From Paludisphaera rhizosphaerae (GTDB lineage: Bacteria > Planctomycetota > Planctomycetia > Isosphaerales > Isosphaeraceae): DNA of 64,000 bases. Location of the stretch: positions 57,279 to 121,278 of the forward strand of contig NZ_JAALCR010000022.1 of NCBI RefSeq assembly GCF_011065895.1, given 5' to 3'. Below are positions 1-9,800 of the stretch, piece after piece. Below the pieces are notes generated by a model. It was not told the DNA's origin. It did not search any database and saw only the letters and a program-made list of their open reading frames with translations. Position 1 is the stretch's first letter. Each line of letters opens with the position of its first letter. The translations under genes and the position numbers were made by a program.

Positions 1-10
1 CGGCGAGGGG

Positions 11-3000
11 TTGGGCTTGATCGCTGTGGGCTCGATGATCCCCCGACGGCTTCAGGCTCTCTTTGACGCCGATGCGATTCCGGCCCGTCGCAACATCATT
101 CGGTCGATCTACGCCCGTCTGGGGGCCGCAGCCGCCCCGAGGGACGAGGCCGACTCGATCCTGGCGATCCGTGATTCCGAAACCGAGGCGATGACCGGCG
201 GCGACGCCGCAGCGGTCGTGGCGCTCCGTGAGCAGCTTTACATGCTTCGGGACGAGTTGGCCGCTGTCGACGACCGCCGCCAGACCGTCGCCCTGGAACG
301 AGACGCCCTGGCGCGCATGGAGCCCGAACTGCGTCGCGACCTGGACTTTCACAAGGACCGGCACGAGGCCTATCGGACGCTTCTGACGGAAACCCAAAGG
401 CGACTGAATGAACTCCAGGCGAGCCCGGTCCTGGCGACCGTCGATCGGCTTCGGCAGGCTCGCCGACGATACTTCCCCGAAACTCGCTTGCATGGCCGTT
501 GTCTGAGACTTACGCTCCGTTTCGTTCGAACGGCGGCGACCGATGGACTACGCCCGGCCCTTGGTCGGGTGTCTCGGCGTTTCCAGAGCAAGGCCCGGAA
601 GTCGCTGGGACTGACGCCTCCGCCTGCGCCACCGGTCGAGACCGCCCCGATCTCCGAGGACGCGCAGCCGCTTGCGACCACGCCCTTCGAGAGCCTCCCC
701 TGGCGATGGACCGGCGAGGAGTCGCGCGACGGGACAGCACGAGCGCGGGCCTCTTTCAAGATCCTCTTGGTGTCACACTCGGCCTGCCGCACGGGGGCTC
801 CGCTCTGCTTGCTGAGGCTGTGTGAGGAACTCTCGAAACTCCCCGACTTCGAGTGCTGGATGGTTCTCAAGACCGGCGGCGAGTTGGAGGACGAGTTTGC
901 GAAGGTCGCCCCGACGCTCCACGTAGGTGACCTGGTCCATGCGGGCCTCTGCCCCTGGAGCGACACCCCGTGGGCGGTGGCGTCACGGTTTCGAGAGTAC
1001 GCGCCGGACGGGATCGCCGTTTGCAATACGATGGCCGTGAGCCATTTTCACGAAGCCCTGGCCGCCGCCGGCGTTCCGGTTTTCTCCTGGATTCACGAGC
1101 TGCCGACGTTCATCGACATCCTCGGAGGCGACGAGGCCATCGCCCGAATCAAGGCGGCCAGTCGACGAACGATCGTCCCGGCCGACGTGGTTCGGGACTC
1201 GCTCGTCTCGGGATTCGGGATCGATCGTGAGCGGGTCCAGACGGTCCGTTACGGTCTCGACGCCCGGACGCCGGACGTCTCACGCGAGGAAGCGCGCCGA
1301 GCCGTGCGCGCTGAACTCGGACTCCCCGACGACGCCCGGATCGTCCTCGGCTGCGGAACGATCGACCTCCGCAAGGGCGCGGATGTCTTCGTGCAGGTCG
1401 GCGTGAAGTATCTCGCGGAGGCTGAGCCGGGAGAGAATACCTGGTTCGTGTGGTTCGGGAAGGTGGTCGACAAGAACTTCGCCCGCTGGATCCAGCACGA
1501 CGCCGAAATCGTCGGGGTGGCGGATCGGGTCGTCTTCGCCGGCGTCCGCGAGGACCTCACGCCGTACCTCTGCGCGGCCGACCTCTTCCTGCTGACCTCG
1601 CGCGAAGACCCCTGTCCCTTCGCCAACCTCGAAGCGATGGAGGCGGCGCTCCCGGTCGTTGCGTTCGAGAATTCCGGCGGCGCGCCCGAGGTGCTCGGCG
1701 GCGGCGGCGTGGTCGTCCCGTACGTTGACGTGATCGCCATGGCTCAGGCGGTCCGCAAGCTCCTTTCCGATCCGAACGGCCTTCTGGAGATGGGGCGTCA
1801 GGGACGCGACCTCATCCGTGGGCAGTTCACCTGGCCTCGGTTCATGGGCGAGTTCCTGGGGATTCTTCAGTCCCACTTCGGCTATCGTCCGAGACCCGAA
1901 CTCAAGGTGTCGGTGATCGTCCCGAACTACCGCCACGCCCCGTTCCTGGAGGAGCGACTCCGCAGCGTCTTCGATCAGACCGTACGGCCTCACGAGATCA
2001 TCTTCCTGGACGACGCCTCACCCGACGACAGCGTCGAGGTGGCTCGTCGGCTCGCGCCCTTGGCGCCTGTCCCGATGCGGATCGTCGTGAATGAGAAGAA
2101 CAGCGGCAGCACCTTCCGCCAGTGGCTCAAGGGAATGGAACTGGCGACCGGCGATCTAATCTGGTTCGCCGAATCCGACGACTCCGCGCATCCCCGGTTT
2201 CTCGAGAAGCTGATTCCAGAGTTCCACGACCCCGAGGTCGTGCTGGCCTATTCTCAGTCCGCGCTGATCGGCCCTCGGGGAGAGCGTTGGGCGTCTGATT
2301 TCCTGGGCCATACCGACGACCTCAACCCCGGCCGCTGGCGCTCCCGCTACAAGGCGAGCGGCGCTGAGGAGGCTGAAGTCGGGCTGAGTCAGAAGAACAC
2401 GATTCCCAACGCCAGCGCCGTCCTCTTCCGCAAGCCCGCTCAGATCGATTTCGCCGAGGAACTCTCGGGGATGCGGTTCGCGGGCGACTGGTTGTTCTAC
2501 GGCCTGATTCTCCGAGGCGGTAAGATCGCGTTCGTCCCGGAATCACTCAACCGCTATCGAAGACACGACCAGACGGTCTCGTTCGAGTCGCTCAAGGCGG
2601 ACACCCACGCGGAAGAGACGCTCTACGCCAAGTTCCGCATTTTCGAGACGTTCGACGTCTCGTTGAATGCGATGACTCGCAGCCTCGGACAGACCCTATT
2701 CGAATACGACTTCCTGACCGAGAACTTCGGTCTCAAGCGTCCGCCGCTCTCCGCCAACGTTCGGGCTGCTGGTCCGCTGGCGAAGATCGTCGCCCGGATG
2801 CGTGGGAAGCTCGGCTCGCCCGAGGGCCAGAGAGTCCTGCTGGTGGCCGACGGCCGCGAGACGGGGACGGCCGCCGCCACGACCGCCGATCTGGCGAATG
2901 CCCTGGCCGTCGATCATCAGGTCTTCGTCTGCTGCGCCTGGCCGTCGCCTGCGAACGCCGCACTCGCATCGCTGCTGGACGACGGGGTAGCCCTCCTTGA

Positions 3001-4009
3001 GGGAACTCTGGGCGTTACTCCCTGGTCAGCCGCCCCCGAAGATCCTGTCGCGTCGGCCAGCCGCCTCCGCGAGACGATCCTTCAGGAACTCATCCGCATT
3101 CACCAGATCGAGGTGATCCACTCGCGCAGCGATTCGGCCGATCGGCTCGTCGCGCAGGTGGCCGCTGGTTTGAACGTCCCCTGGTTCGTTCATATGAATC
3201 CCGGTCGAGACGGCTGGATGAACGATTGGCCGGTCGCCGACCGGATCTCGGGCGTCTTCTACGAAGATCCGTCGGCCCTGTCGGTGTCTGAGACTCGGCC
3301 CGAGCTGGCCTCCAAACGTTGGATCCGCCTCCATCCAGCATTTGGAATGGAGACCTCGGCGTTCCCAGCTTCGCCGAAGATCATCCGCCGCGACGGCGAG
3401 TTTCTCGTCTATCTGATCGCCGACGACCCCGCGGAAGCCATGGCCGCTGTACGCATCGTCAATCGACTCGGTGCGGCCGAGCTCGGCGGGCGCCGCGTGC
3501 GACTCGTCATGACGGGGCCTCCGATCGAGGAGGCGGATCGTGCGACGGCCGTCGCGGTGCCGCATGGCGATCCTCGGGGGCTGATGAGCCAGTGCGATGC
3601 GGCTCTCGCGCCCCAGGCGAACCCTGGTCCTGAGGCCCTGGGGCTGGCCGCGCTGGCGTTCTCGTGCCGCTTGCCGATCATCGCTCCCGAAGGAGGGGTG
3701 ATCCACGAGCTTGCCACGTTGGACGGGCTTACCGCTGGGATCGCCGCGAAATTGGACGGTCGTGCGAGCCTCGACGCCCACCGTATGGCCGCGGCCATCC
3801 TCCGGTATCTCGGAGACGCCGACCTGTACGATGCCCATTGCGACCTGGCCGGGGCCGTGTCCGACGCAAACTTCCGAATCGAGCGTGCGGCCGCCGTCTG
3901 CTCCGAGGCTTACGCGCACGCTCGCGATTTCGTGGTCTTCCGCCGCGATGGTCGACCGACGATCGCACCGCCCGAGCAGGCGCGAGGGGCCTCGCGAGGA
4001 ACCGCCTGA
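11..4009 (+). CDS. Multidomain glycosyltransferase (GT4-GT2-GT4-like), possibly 5' truncated by the window
   Basis: Probably a cytoplasmic enzyme adding several sugars to a surface polysaccharide. Residues about 65-140 are a charged, coiled-coil-like stretch. Residues 165-200 form a basic linker containing RLTLRFVRTAATDGL. Residues 248-625 are a GT-B (GT4-type) domain with the EDPCPFANLEAMEAALPVVAFEN nucleotide-sugar region (only partly quoted as a motif: E-x-P-x-P-x-x-N-x-E-A). Residues about 631-870 are a GT-A (GT2) domain starting VSVIVPNYRHAPFLEERL with DDASPDDS. Residues about 935-1300 are a second, weaker GT-B domain. The frame is open to the left edge, so the TTG at 11 may not be the true start; an ATG lies at 35. 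A 13-bp stem hairpin follows the stop. The acceptor and sugars cannot be read from the sequence. Confidence 0.88.
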   Translation: MGLIAVGSMIPRRLQALFDADAIPARRNIIRSIYARLGAAAAPRDEADSILAIRDSETEAMTGGDAAAVVALREQLYMLRDELAAVDDRRQTVALERDALARMEPELRRDLDFHKDRHEAYRTLLTETQRRLNELQASPVLATVDRLRQARRRYFPETRLHGRCLRLTLRFVRTAATDGLRPALGRVSRRFQSKARKSLGLTPPPAPPVETAPISEDAQPLATTPFESLPWRWTGEESRDGTARARASFKILLVSHSACRTGAPLCLLRLCEELSKLPDFECWMVLKTGGELEDEFAKVAPTLHVGDLVHAGLCPWSDTPWAVASRFREYAPDGIAVCNTMAVSHFHEALAAAGVPVFSWIHELPTFIDILGGDEAIARIKAASRRTIVPADVVRDSLVSGFGIDRERVQTVRYGLDARTPDVSREEARRAVRAELGLPDDARIVLGCGTIDLRKGADVFVQVGVKYLAEAEPGENTWFVWFGKVVDKNFARWIQHDAEIVGVADRVVFAGVREDLTPYLCAADLFLLTSREDPCPFANLEAMEAALPVVAFENSGGAPEVLGGGGVVVPYVDVIAMAQAVRKLLSDPNGLLEMGRQGRDLIRGQFTWPRFMGEFLGILQSHFGYRPRPELKVSVIVPNYRHAPFLEERLRSVFDQTVRPHEIIFLDDASPDDSVEVARRLAPLAPVPMRIVVNEKNSGSTFRQWLKGMELATGDLIWFAESDDSAHPRFLEKLIPEFHDPEVVLAYSQSALIGPRGERWASDFLGHTDDLNPGRWRSRYKASGAEEAEVGLSQKNTIPNASAVLFRKPAQIDFAEELSGMRFAGDWLFYGLILRGGKIAFVPESLNRYRRHDQTVSFESLKADTHAEETLYAKFRIFETFDVSLNAMTRSLGQTLFEYDFLTENFGLKRPPLSANVRAAGPLAKIVARMRGKLGSPEGQRVLLVADGRETGTAAATTADLANALAVDHQVFVCCAWPSPANAALASLLDDGVALLEGTLGVTPWSAAPEDPVASASRLRETILQELIRIHQIEVIHSRSDSADRLVAQVAAGLNVPWFVHMNPGRDGWMNDWPVADRISGVFYEDPSALSVSETRPELASKRWIRLHPAFGMETSAFPASPKIIRRDGEFLVYLIADDPAEAMAAVRIVNRLGAAELGGRRVRLVMTGPPIEEADRATAVAVPHGDPRGLMSQCDAALAPQANPGPEALGLAALAFSCRLPIIAPEGGVIHELATLDGLTAGIAAKLDGRASLDAHRMAAAILRYLGDADLYDAHCDLAGAVSDANFRIERAAAVCSEAYAHARDFVVFRRDGRPTIAPPEQARGASRGTA

Positions 4010-4041
4010 CAGGGGGGCCACGAAGTCGCCGCTGGCTCTCG

Positions 4042-4084
4042 AACGCTCGCTCTCGTAGTTTGAAAGACCGGGAGAGCGAGCGTT
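4042..4084 (+). terminator. Intergenic hairpin after the glycosyltransferase gene
   Basis: Arms AACGCTCGCTCTC (4042-4054) and GAGAGCGAGCGTT (4072-4084) are a perfect 13-bp inverted repeat with a 17-nt loop. It lies 32 bases after the stop of the upstream gene and 12 bases before the next ATG. There is no T run, so it may be a processing or attenuating structure and not a classical terminator. Confidence 0.5.
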
Positions 4085-4096
4085 GGGGAACCGTCG

Positions 4097-4780
4097 ATGC
4101 CTCGAATTCGATTCCGGTTGTGGTATCTGGCGATCGCCGTCGGTCTGGCGGCGATGGTCGCCGCCTTGATCCGGAACGAGCTTGACCACGACCGGAACGC
4201 CGTTCGGGATCCCGCCTGCCGCTCCCGTGCCCTTTCACTGTATTGCCAGTTGCTCGTGTACGTTAGGTCGCATGGTCGACCTCCGCCGCTGGTTGCGTTG
4301 GACGTTGAGGGAACCCCGGCCCATAGCTGGCGAGCACTCGTTTGGGCTGAGGGCCACCCGGAGTTTCTCGTCCATTACGACTTCCGCCTCCCCTGGAGGA
4401 GCGAGTCGAACCTTGGCGCGGCGACCTCGGCGGTCAGCGATTTCGCTTGCGAGAACTCGCAGGCGGTGCCGTTTCGGTACACCAACTTCGTCGCCCTCGT
4501 CGACGGTGGTCTTTCCTCGCTGGATTTCGTTGGCGCGGGGACGCCTGATGGCGAGGCTCGGATCGTCTTGATCGAGGCGCCTGATTCGAAGATTCGATGG
4601 ACTGAGCCTCGGGACGTCAGTCCGGCGGATATCGCAAAGTTCTCGGACGTCGCCGAACCGGGCGGCTATGCCGTAGCGCTCTCCGACGGGACTGTGAAGC
4701 GATTCACTCGCGAAGAGATCCTGCAACGCTGGGCGCGGGCGAAGAGGGCGGCGGGCGCAACAAAAAACCCCAGCCGATGA
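4097..4780 (+). CDS. DUF1559-like membrane-anchored protein without a prepilin motif
   Basis: A 227-aa protein with one N-terminal membrane segment (residues about 8-24, LWYLAIAVGLAAMVAAL). The segment HSWRALVWAEGHPEFLVHYD resembles the HSWR-type block of planctomycete DUF1559 proteins, where it precedes YDFxxPW; here YDFRLPW also follows. The C-terminal part contains GGYAVALSDGTVKRF, like the end of that family. The typical GFTLIELLV prepilin start is missing. GGGGAA upstream of the ATG at 4097 is the likely ribosome site. The stop codon TGA is the loop of the following terminator hairpin. Function unknown; probably an exported or periplasm-facing protein. Confidence 0.75.
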   Translation: MPRIRFRLWYLAIAVGLAAMVAALIRNELDHDRNAVRDPACRSRALSLYCQLLVYVRSHGRPPPLVALDVEGTPAHSWRALVWAEGHPEFLVHYDFRLPWRSESNLGAATSAVSDFACENSQAVPFRYTNFVALVDGGLSSLDFVGAGTPDGEARIVLIEAPDSKIRWTEPRDVSPADIAKFSDVAEPGGYAVALSDGTVKRFTREEILQRWARAKRAAGATKNPSR

Positions 4781-4790
4781 TCGGCCGGGG
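4768..4790. terminator. Bidirectional terminator with the stop codon in its loop
   Basis: Stem CCCCAGCCGA / TCGGCCGGGG (one A-C mismatch) with the loop TGA at 4778-4780, which is the stop codon of the plus-strand gene. An A run precedes it (for minus-strand transcription) and TTCGTTTG follows. It separates two convergent genes. Confidence 0.75.
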
Positions 4791-4821
4791 TTCGTTTGAG
4801 CTTGTCAAGAAGTGATTGGAA

Positions 4822-6564
4822 TCAAGCTTCTTTCTTGACGACCCAGAGGTCCTGGTGATACCACCACTCGGCCTGGCGGTAGTCGACGATCGGAGCGCCG
4901 ACGTTCTTGTAGACCGTGGGGATCACGTAGCTCGGCAGGCTGAGGGTCAGGCCGTACTCCGCCACGTCCAGGTCGTGCTGTTCGCTGCGAGCCTGGAACC
5001 AGAAGCCCTCCTCGTCGGCGTCGTCGACGGTGATCTGGAGGCCCTGGCAGCTCTTCACGCCGTGGGTGGTGAAGAGCAGGCATCCGCCGGGATTCAAAGC
5101 GCCGTAGAGGGCCTTGATCCATCGGCCGAAGGTCGTCTTCGGCATGTGCGAGAAGAATGAGAGCGCGAAGATCGCGTCGTACTTCTCGGGCGTCGTGAAG
5201 TCCTCGGGCGTGTGGGCTGACTGCAGCGCCTTGACGCCGATCTTGTTCGTGAGGAACTCGATCGCCTCGGGGTGGATGTCGCAGCTCGTCAGGTCGATCC
5301 GCGGGTTCTTCTTGAGGTGCCGCGAGACGCAGCCGTAGCCGGAGGCGAACTCCAGCAGCTTGACCTGCTTGTCGGCGCCGAAGTGCCGCGTGAAGTGGCC
5401 GTCGAGCTTCGAAGCCGAGCGGGCGCCGTCCTCGAAGTAGTACTTGGTGGCGTCCTCAAGGGACATCTCTGGGTGGGTGGCCACGAACCAGAAGATGTAG
5501 TCCTTGGGATGAACGGCGTCCGTCACCTGCTCCTTGTCGGCCCACTGCTTGTTGAAGCGGAGGGTCTCCTCAGAGAGGGCGCCGCCGTTGGGAGGCACCG
5601 GGACGCCGGGAGGCTTCGGCTTGGCCGCTTCGGCGAGCTGGGCCTCGCTCTTCACGCCGCCCACGTTCACGACGGTCGAGACCGCCTCGCCCTGCTTGGG
5701 GCGGAAGAGCATCGTGTACTGGCCCAGCGCGTTGCCGAGGCGGACCAGGCATTCCATCCCAGCGTCGTCGCACATCTCAACGAAGTAGTCCGGATCGATG
5801 TCGATGCGGACCTCGTCGCCCGAGTAACGGGTGCCCGGCGCGGGGTTGATGTGGATCGACGGAAGGAACATGCCGGCGGGGCTGAGGGCTCGCCGCACCT
5901 CGCGGAGGTAATGCCGCGCGTCATGCTCGAAGAGGTGGGTGAACAGCGAGATCCCGAACGCCAGGTCGACCGAACCGGTCGAGACCGGGAAGACCACCTC
6001 GCTCGGCTTGATCTTCCCCTCGGGGTTGTAGCAGGAGAGGAGGTCGAAGTGGTGGAATTCAAACTTCGGCCCGATCCGCGGCGAGAGCATCTGCTTGCAG
6101 AACTCGATGCTCTCTGGGATGACGTCGAACCCGACGTACTTCTTGAGGTGGGGGTGGTGGGCGAAGCAGCGGGCCATCTTGCCCGTTCCGCAGCCGATGT
6201 CCAGCATCACGGAGTTGGGCCGGAGCCAGCGGCTCAGCAGGATCTGCCAGGCGTCGCTGCTGAGGAGATAACCCGCCATCGTCGGGCTGCCCACCGACGC
6301 ACGCCCGACCGAACCGGGGATCGGCGGGACGAAGTTCGCGACGTGCTCGCTCCCCAGGAAGAACGGCTCCGCCGATTCGAACATCGCCTGTTCCTTCTGG
6401 AACTGGGCGATCTGCATGTTCAGCCAGGAGATCTCCATCTCCAGGGCCTGGACTTTCGCGGAGGCCCCTGAGCCTTCGCCGGCAAGGCCGACGGGAGTCG
6501 TCTTGGGGAAGAACATGCTCAGGATGTTCCGGCGGGGCGGGGCGGTCGCATCGGGGGTCGCCAT
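4822..6564 (-). CDS. Tandem SAM-dependent methyltransferase (two methyltransferase domains)
   Basis: A 580-aa protein with two class I methyltransferase folds. After a short N-terminal region with a predicted coiled coil (about residues 35-55), the first domain carries the SAM motif LDIGCGTGKMARCF and the region DLAFGISLFTHLFEHDA. The second has LEFASGYGCVSRHL, DLTSCDIHPEAIEFL and FALSFFSHMPKTTF, so both SAM sites look intact or nearly so. The ATG at 6564 (MATPDATAPP) is preferred over an upstream start at 6828 because the extra 88 residues are low-quality and an AAGAAAGGCAGAGAG stretch precedes it. It sits between two giant glycosyltransferase genes, so a role in methylating surface glycans is inferred. 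Substrate unknown. Confidence 0.85.
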   Translation of the reverse strand: MATPDATAPPRRNILSMFFPKTTPVGLAGEGSGASAKVQALEMEISWLNMQIAQFQKEQAMFESAEPFFLGSEHVANFVPPIPGSVGRASVGSPTMAGYLLSSDAWQILLSRWLRPNSVMLDIGCGTGKMARCFAHHPHLKKYVGFDVIPESIEFCKQMLSPRIGPKFEFHHFDLLSCYNPEGKIKPSEVVFPVSTGSVDLAFGISLFTHLFEHDARHYLREVRRALSPAGMFLPSIHINPAPGTRYSGDEVRIDIDPDYFVEMCDDAGMECLVRLGNALGQYTMLFRPKQGEAVSTVVNVGGVKSEAQLAEAAKPKPPGVPVPPNGGALSEETLRFNKQWADKEQVTDAVHPKDYIFWFVATHPEMSLEDATKYYFEDGARSASKLDGHFTRHFGADKQVKLLEFASGYGCVSRHLKKNPRIDLTSCDIHPEAIEFLTNKIGVKALQSAHTPEDFTTPEKYDAIFALSFFSHMPKTTFGRWIKALYGALNPGGCLLFTTHGVKSCQGLQITVDDADEEGFWFQARSEQHDLDVAEYGLTLSLPSYVIPTVYKNVGAPIVDYRQAEWWYHQDLWVVKKEA

Positions 6565-6851
6565 ATGGGCTCTCTGCCTTTCTTGCTCGGGACCGGATGG
6601 GGCGGATGAGCGCCGCCCTGTCCCGATGTGCCGCGAAGTGGGAGGGCGGAATGGCGCGGGATTATAGTCTTGGGTCGGTATCCGGCAAGACGGGAATCGG
6701 CCCTGGCGAAGCCTCGCCGACCTGACTTGACCCCCGTGCGGGACTGCTGTAAACCTTCCACGACAGACCTCTTCGTCGATTTCTTTTTCGAAGGCTCCGC
6801 CAGGACGGCGGGGACCTCGAAACGCCAAGCCTTGATCTCACGGAGGAGATG

Positions 6852-9800
6852 ATGTCCCAGGACCGTTCCGCCGACGTCATCGTGCCCGTCACGCTCGGCG
6901 GCCCCGCGATGCTGGGACGCCTCTGCGCGATCCTCGAATGCAGCGGACCGGCCTTGGGGCGGTTGCTGGTCGTTGACGACGGCTGCGGCGACCGTGTTCT
7001 CGCGCCCGGACTTGCGGAACTCGCCGAGGCCGACGGCCGGCTGCAGATCGTGCGCTGCCCCCGAGGCTTGACCTGGGCCGACTACGCCAATCGCGGCCTC
7101 ACCGAACGGCGAGGCGACGTCGTCCTGCTGGCGCCTGATGCTCGACCCTTGCAACATTGGATTGAGCCGTTGGCTGAAGCGGCTCACTCCGAGGAGCGCG
7201 TCGCGCTCGCTTCACCGCTGACCAACGGCGATGGACTGGCGTTCGACGAGGCCGTCGACGAGGCCCGTCTCAGGAAAGTCGCCTCCGGGATGCCGGAGTT
7301 CCTTCCCGTCGCCCGCTCCGGTCTGACCGCCAACTTCCTCCGCGGCGACGTTCTTGACGCAGTAGGGCTTCTCGATGCGTCGATCGCGTCGCCTCGGGCG
7401 GCCCTCGACGACTGGCTGATGCGGGCCTGCGCCTTGGGCTTCTTCGCCAAACGCGCCTCCCGCTCGCTCGTGTTGCGAGACGTGCCTACACGAGATCGAG
7501 ACGAGTCCGCGGACGAGGCGTCGATGGACGAGGTCTCGCTGTTGGATCGACATGTTTATCTGAAAGATCAGGTGCAACGGCACTCCGGGTCGCTCGACGC
7601 TTCAGTCGCCGCGCATGCGGCGGTGGTCGAATCCTCGGGGAGGATCAACGTCGCCGTCGACCTTCGCCATCTCCCGCTTGAGATGAACGGCACGAAGATG
7701 TACGCCTGGAGCCTCGTCCGCGCGCTGGCCGCCCGATCCGACGTCGATCTGACGTTGCTGGCCGTCCACCCGCTTCAGGCCGACGGTCTGGAAGGCCGGT
7801 TGGTTTCGCCCGACGAGTGGGCCGACGACGTCGCGATCATCCACAAGCCTGCCCAGATCTTCGACCGGACTCACGCCAAACTGCTCGTCGAATCGCGGGC
7901 CCACGTCGTGCTGACGTACCAGGATATGATCGCCTATCGAATGGCTCACGTCTTCGAAAACGAGGCGGCGCACAACGAGTATCGGCAAACGAGTCGTCTG
8001 ACGCTGCTGGCCGTTCAGGCGATCCTCACGTACTCGGAGAACACGGCGCGGGAGGTTGAGGCCGAGTTCGGCGTCGATCGCGAGTTGATCCACCCGATCT
8101 TCCTCGGCGTGGACATCGACGATTTCTCGACCCCGGCCACTGAGGCGGAGACCGTTGAGACCCTGACGAACGTCGGGCTGCCGGGGCGGTTCTTTCTCTG
8201 TCTCGCGTCGGACTATCCACACAAGAACATCACCGGTCTGCTCGACGCTTACGCCTTGTTGAGACGCTGGTGGACCGACGGCGAGCCGCCGGCTCTGGCC
8301 CTCGTCGGTCGGGCGTCGCGGGTGGTCGCCGCGGCCGAGGACCGCTTCGGCGGACCGATTCCGGGCGTCCACGTTCTGGGGCCGGTCGGACACGACGAGC
8401 TTCGGGTACTGTACCAGGAGGCCGACGCCCTGGTCTTCCCCTCGCTCTACGAGGGGTTCGGTCTGCCGCCTCTGGAAGCAATGGCCGCGGGGACTCCTGT
8501 GATCGCCATGCCCTTCTCGTCGGTGCCTGAAGTCTGCGGCGACGCCGTGCTCTATTGCGGCGGACTCTCTCCGGTCGATTTGGCCAGGGCGATGCAGCGG
8601 TTGGCGGTCGACGACGAACTGCGTCGACATCTCCGCACCGAAGGACGACGTCGATCTCGCGAGCTCTCGTGGGAGAAGACGGCGGTGCAGACCGTCGAGG
8701 TCTATCGAAAGGTCCTGCTGAATCCGTCGAGCCGCTCGCTCCTCGCTCGCCGAAGTCTCAGCGAGGCCATCGCGCATTGGTCCCAACCGTACGTTCCCCC
8801 CGCCGCCGCTGCTGCCGTGCAGCCGAGCGAAGCGCCGGAGGACACGGCTGAGATCGAGGTCGCCGAGGAGATCGTTTCGGACGAGAATCTTCAACCCTGC
8901 GAGGACATGCTGGACTTGGAACCTTCGTCCCAGATTGAGGTTGACCCTGCGGCTGACCCCGAGGCCGGGTCGGCGTGCGAGGACGAGGTCGATCCCGCAC
9001 CGATCCATGAAGAAGAACCTGAAACGGCGACGGCCTTGCCGGTCGCGGTCGAACCAGAGCCTGTAACGGTCTCTTCAACGGTCATGGTCGTTAGCGAAGC
9101 TCCCGCTCCCTATTTCGAGCCCGAGCCCCTCGGGATCGTCAACGCTTGCCAGGCTCTGAAGAGCGCCGTCCGTAGGCGGATTCGTCGCGATCTCGTTCGG
9201 TTCGCCGGCAGGCAGCGATCCCGGCTGGGTCGGGCCAAGCGTCTCACGATTCGATTCATCCAGGTGGTTCGAACCGACGGGCTCTCTGCCGCCGCGGGGA
9301 AGGCCGCCCGCAAGGTCAGGAACAAGGCCCGGCACGTCTCCCGCCGCTTTGCGCCGACGCGTCTCCGAGCCGAAGCCGGGTGCCCTTACTTCCAGCCGCC
9401 AACGATGCTGGAGCCCTACGAGGCCTGGCGACGAACCAACGGTCACTCGGATTTCCGCGCCGAGCGGCTTCGGGAGCAGGTCGCCCAGATCGGCCGCCCG
9501 GTCAAATTCTCGATCCTGGTCCCCGTCTACAACACTCCGGCGCACTTTCTCGCCGCGGCCGTAGAGAGCGTGCTGGCGCAGACCTACCAGCACTGGGAGC
9601 TGATTCTCGCGGACGACGCAAGCACGGATGCCGCGACGCTCGGCTATCTTGCCGGTGGGCTGCCGCGCGACCCGCGCGTGATCCTGGTGCGACGCCCCGT
9701 CAACGGCAACATCTCGGCCGCGACGAACACCGCCGCGGAGCACGCGACGGGTGATTTCGTCGTCCTCCTCGACCACGACGACGTGCTTGATCCCGAGGCC

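Noticed and set aside
6565..6828. N-terminal extension of the tandem methyltransferase
   Set aside because: The 88 residues are Arg/Pro-rich with no domain, and the ATG at 6564 fits better.
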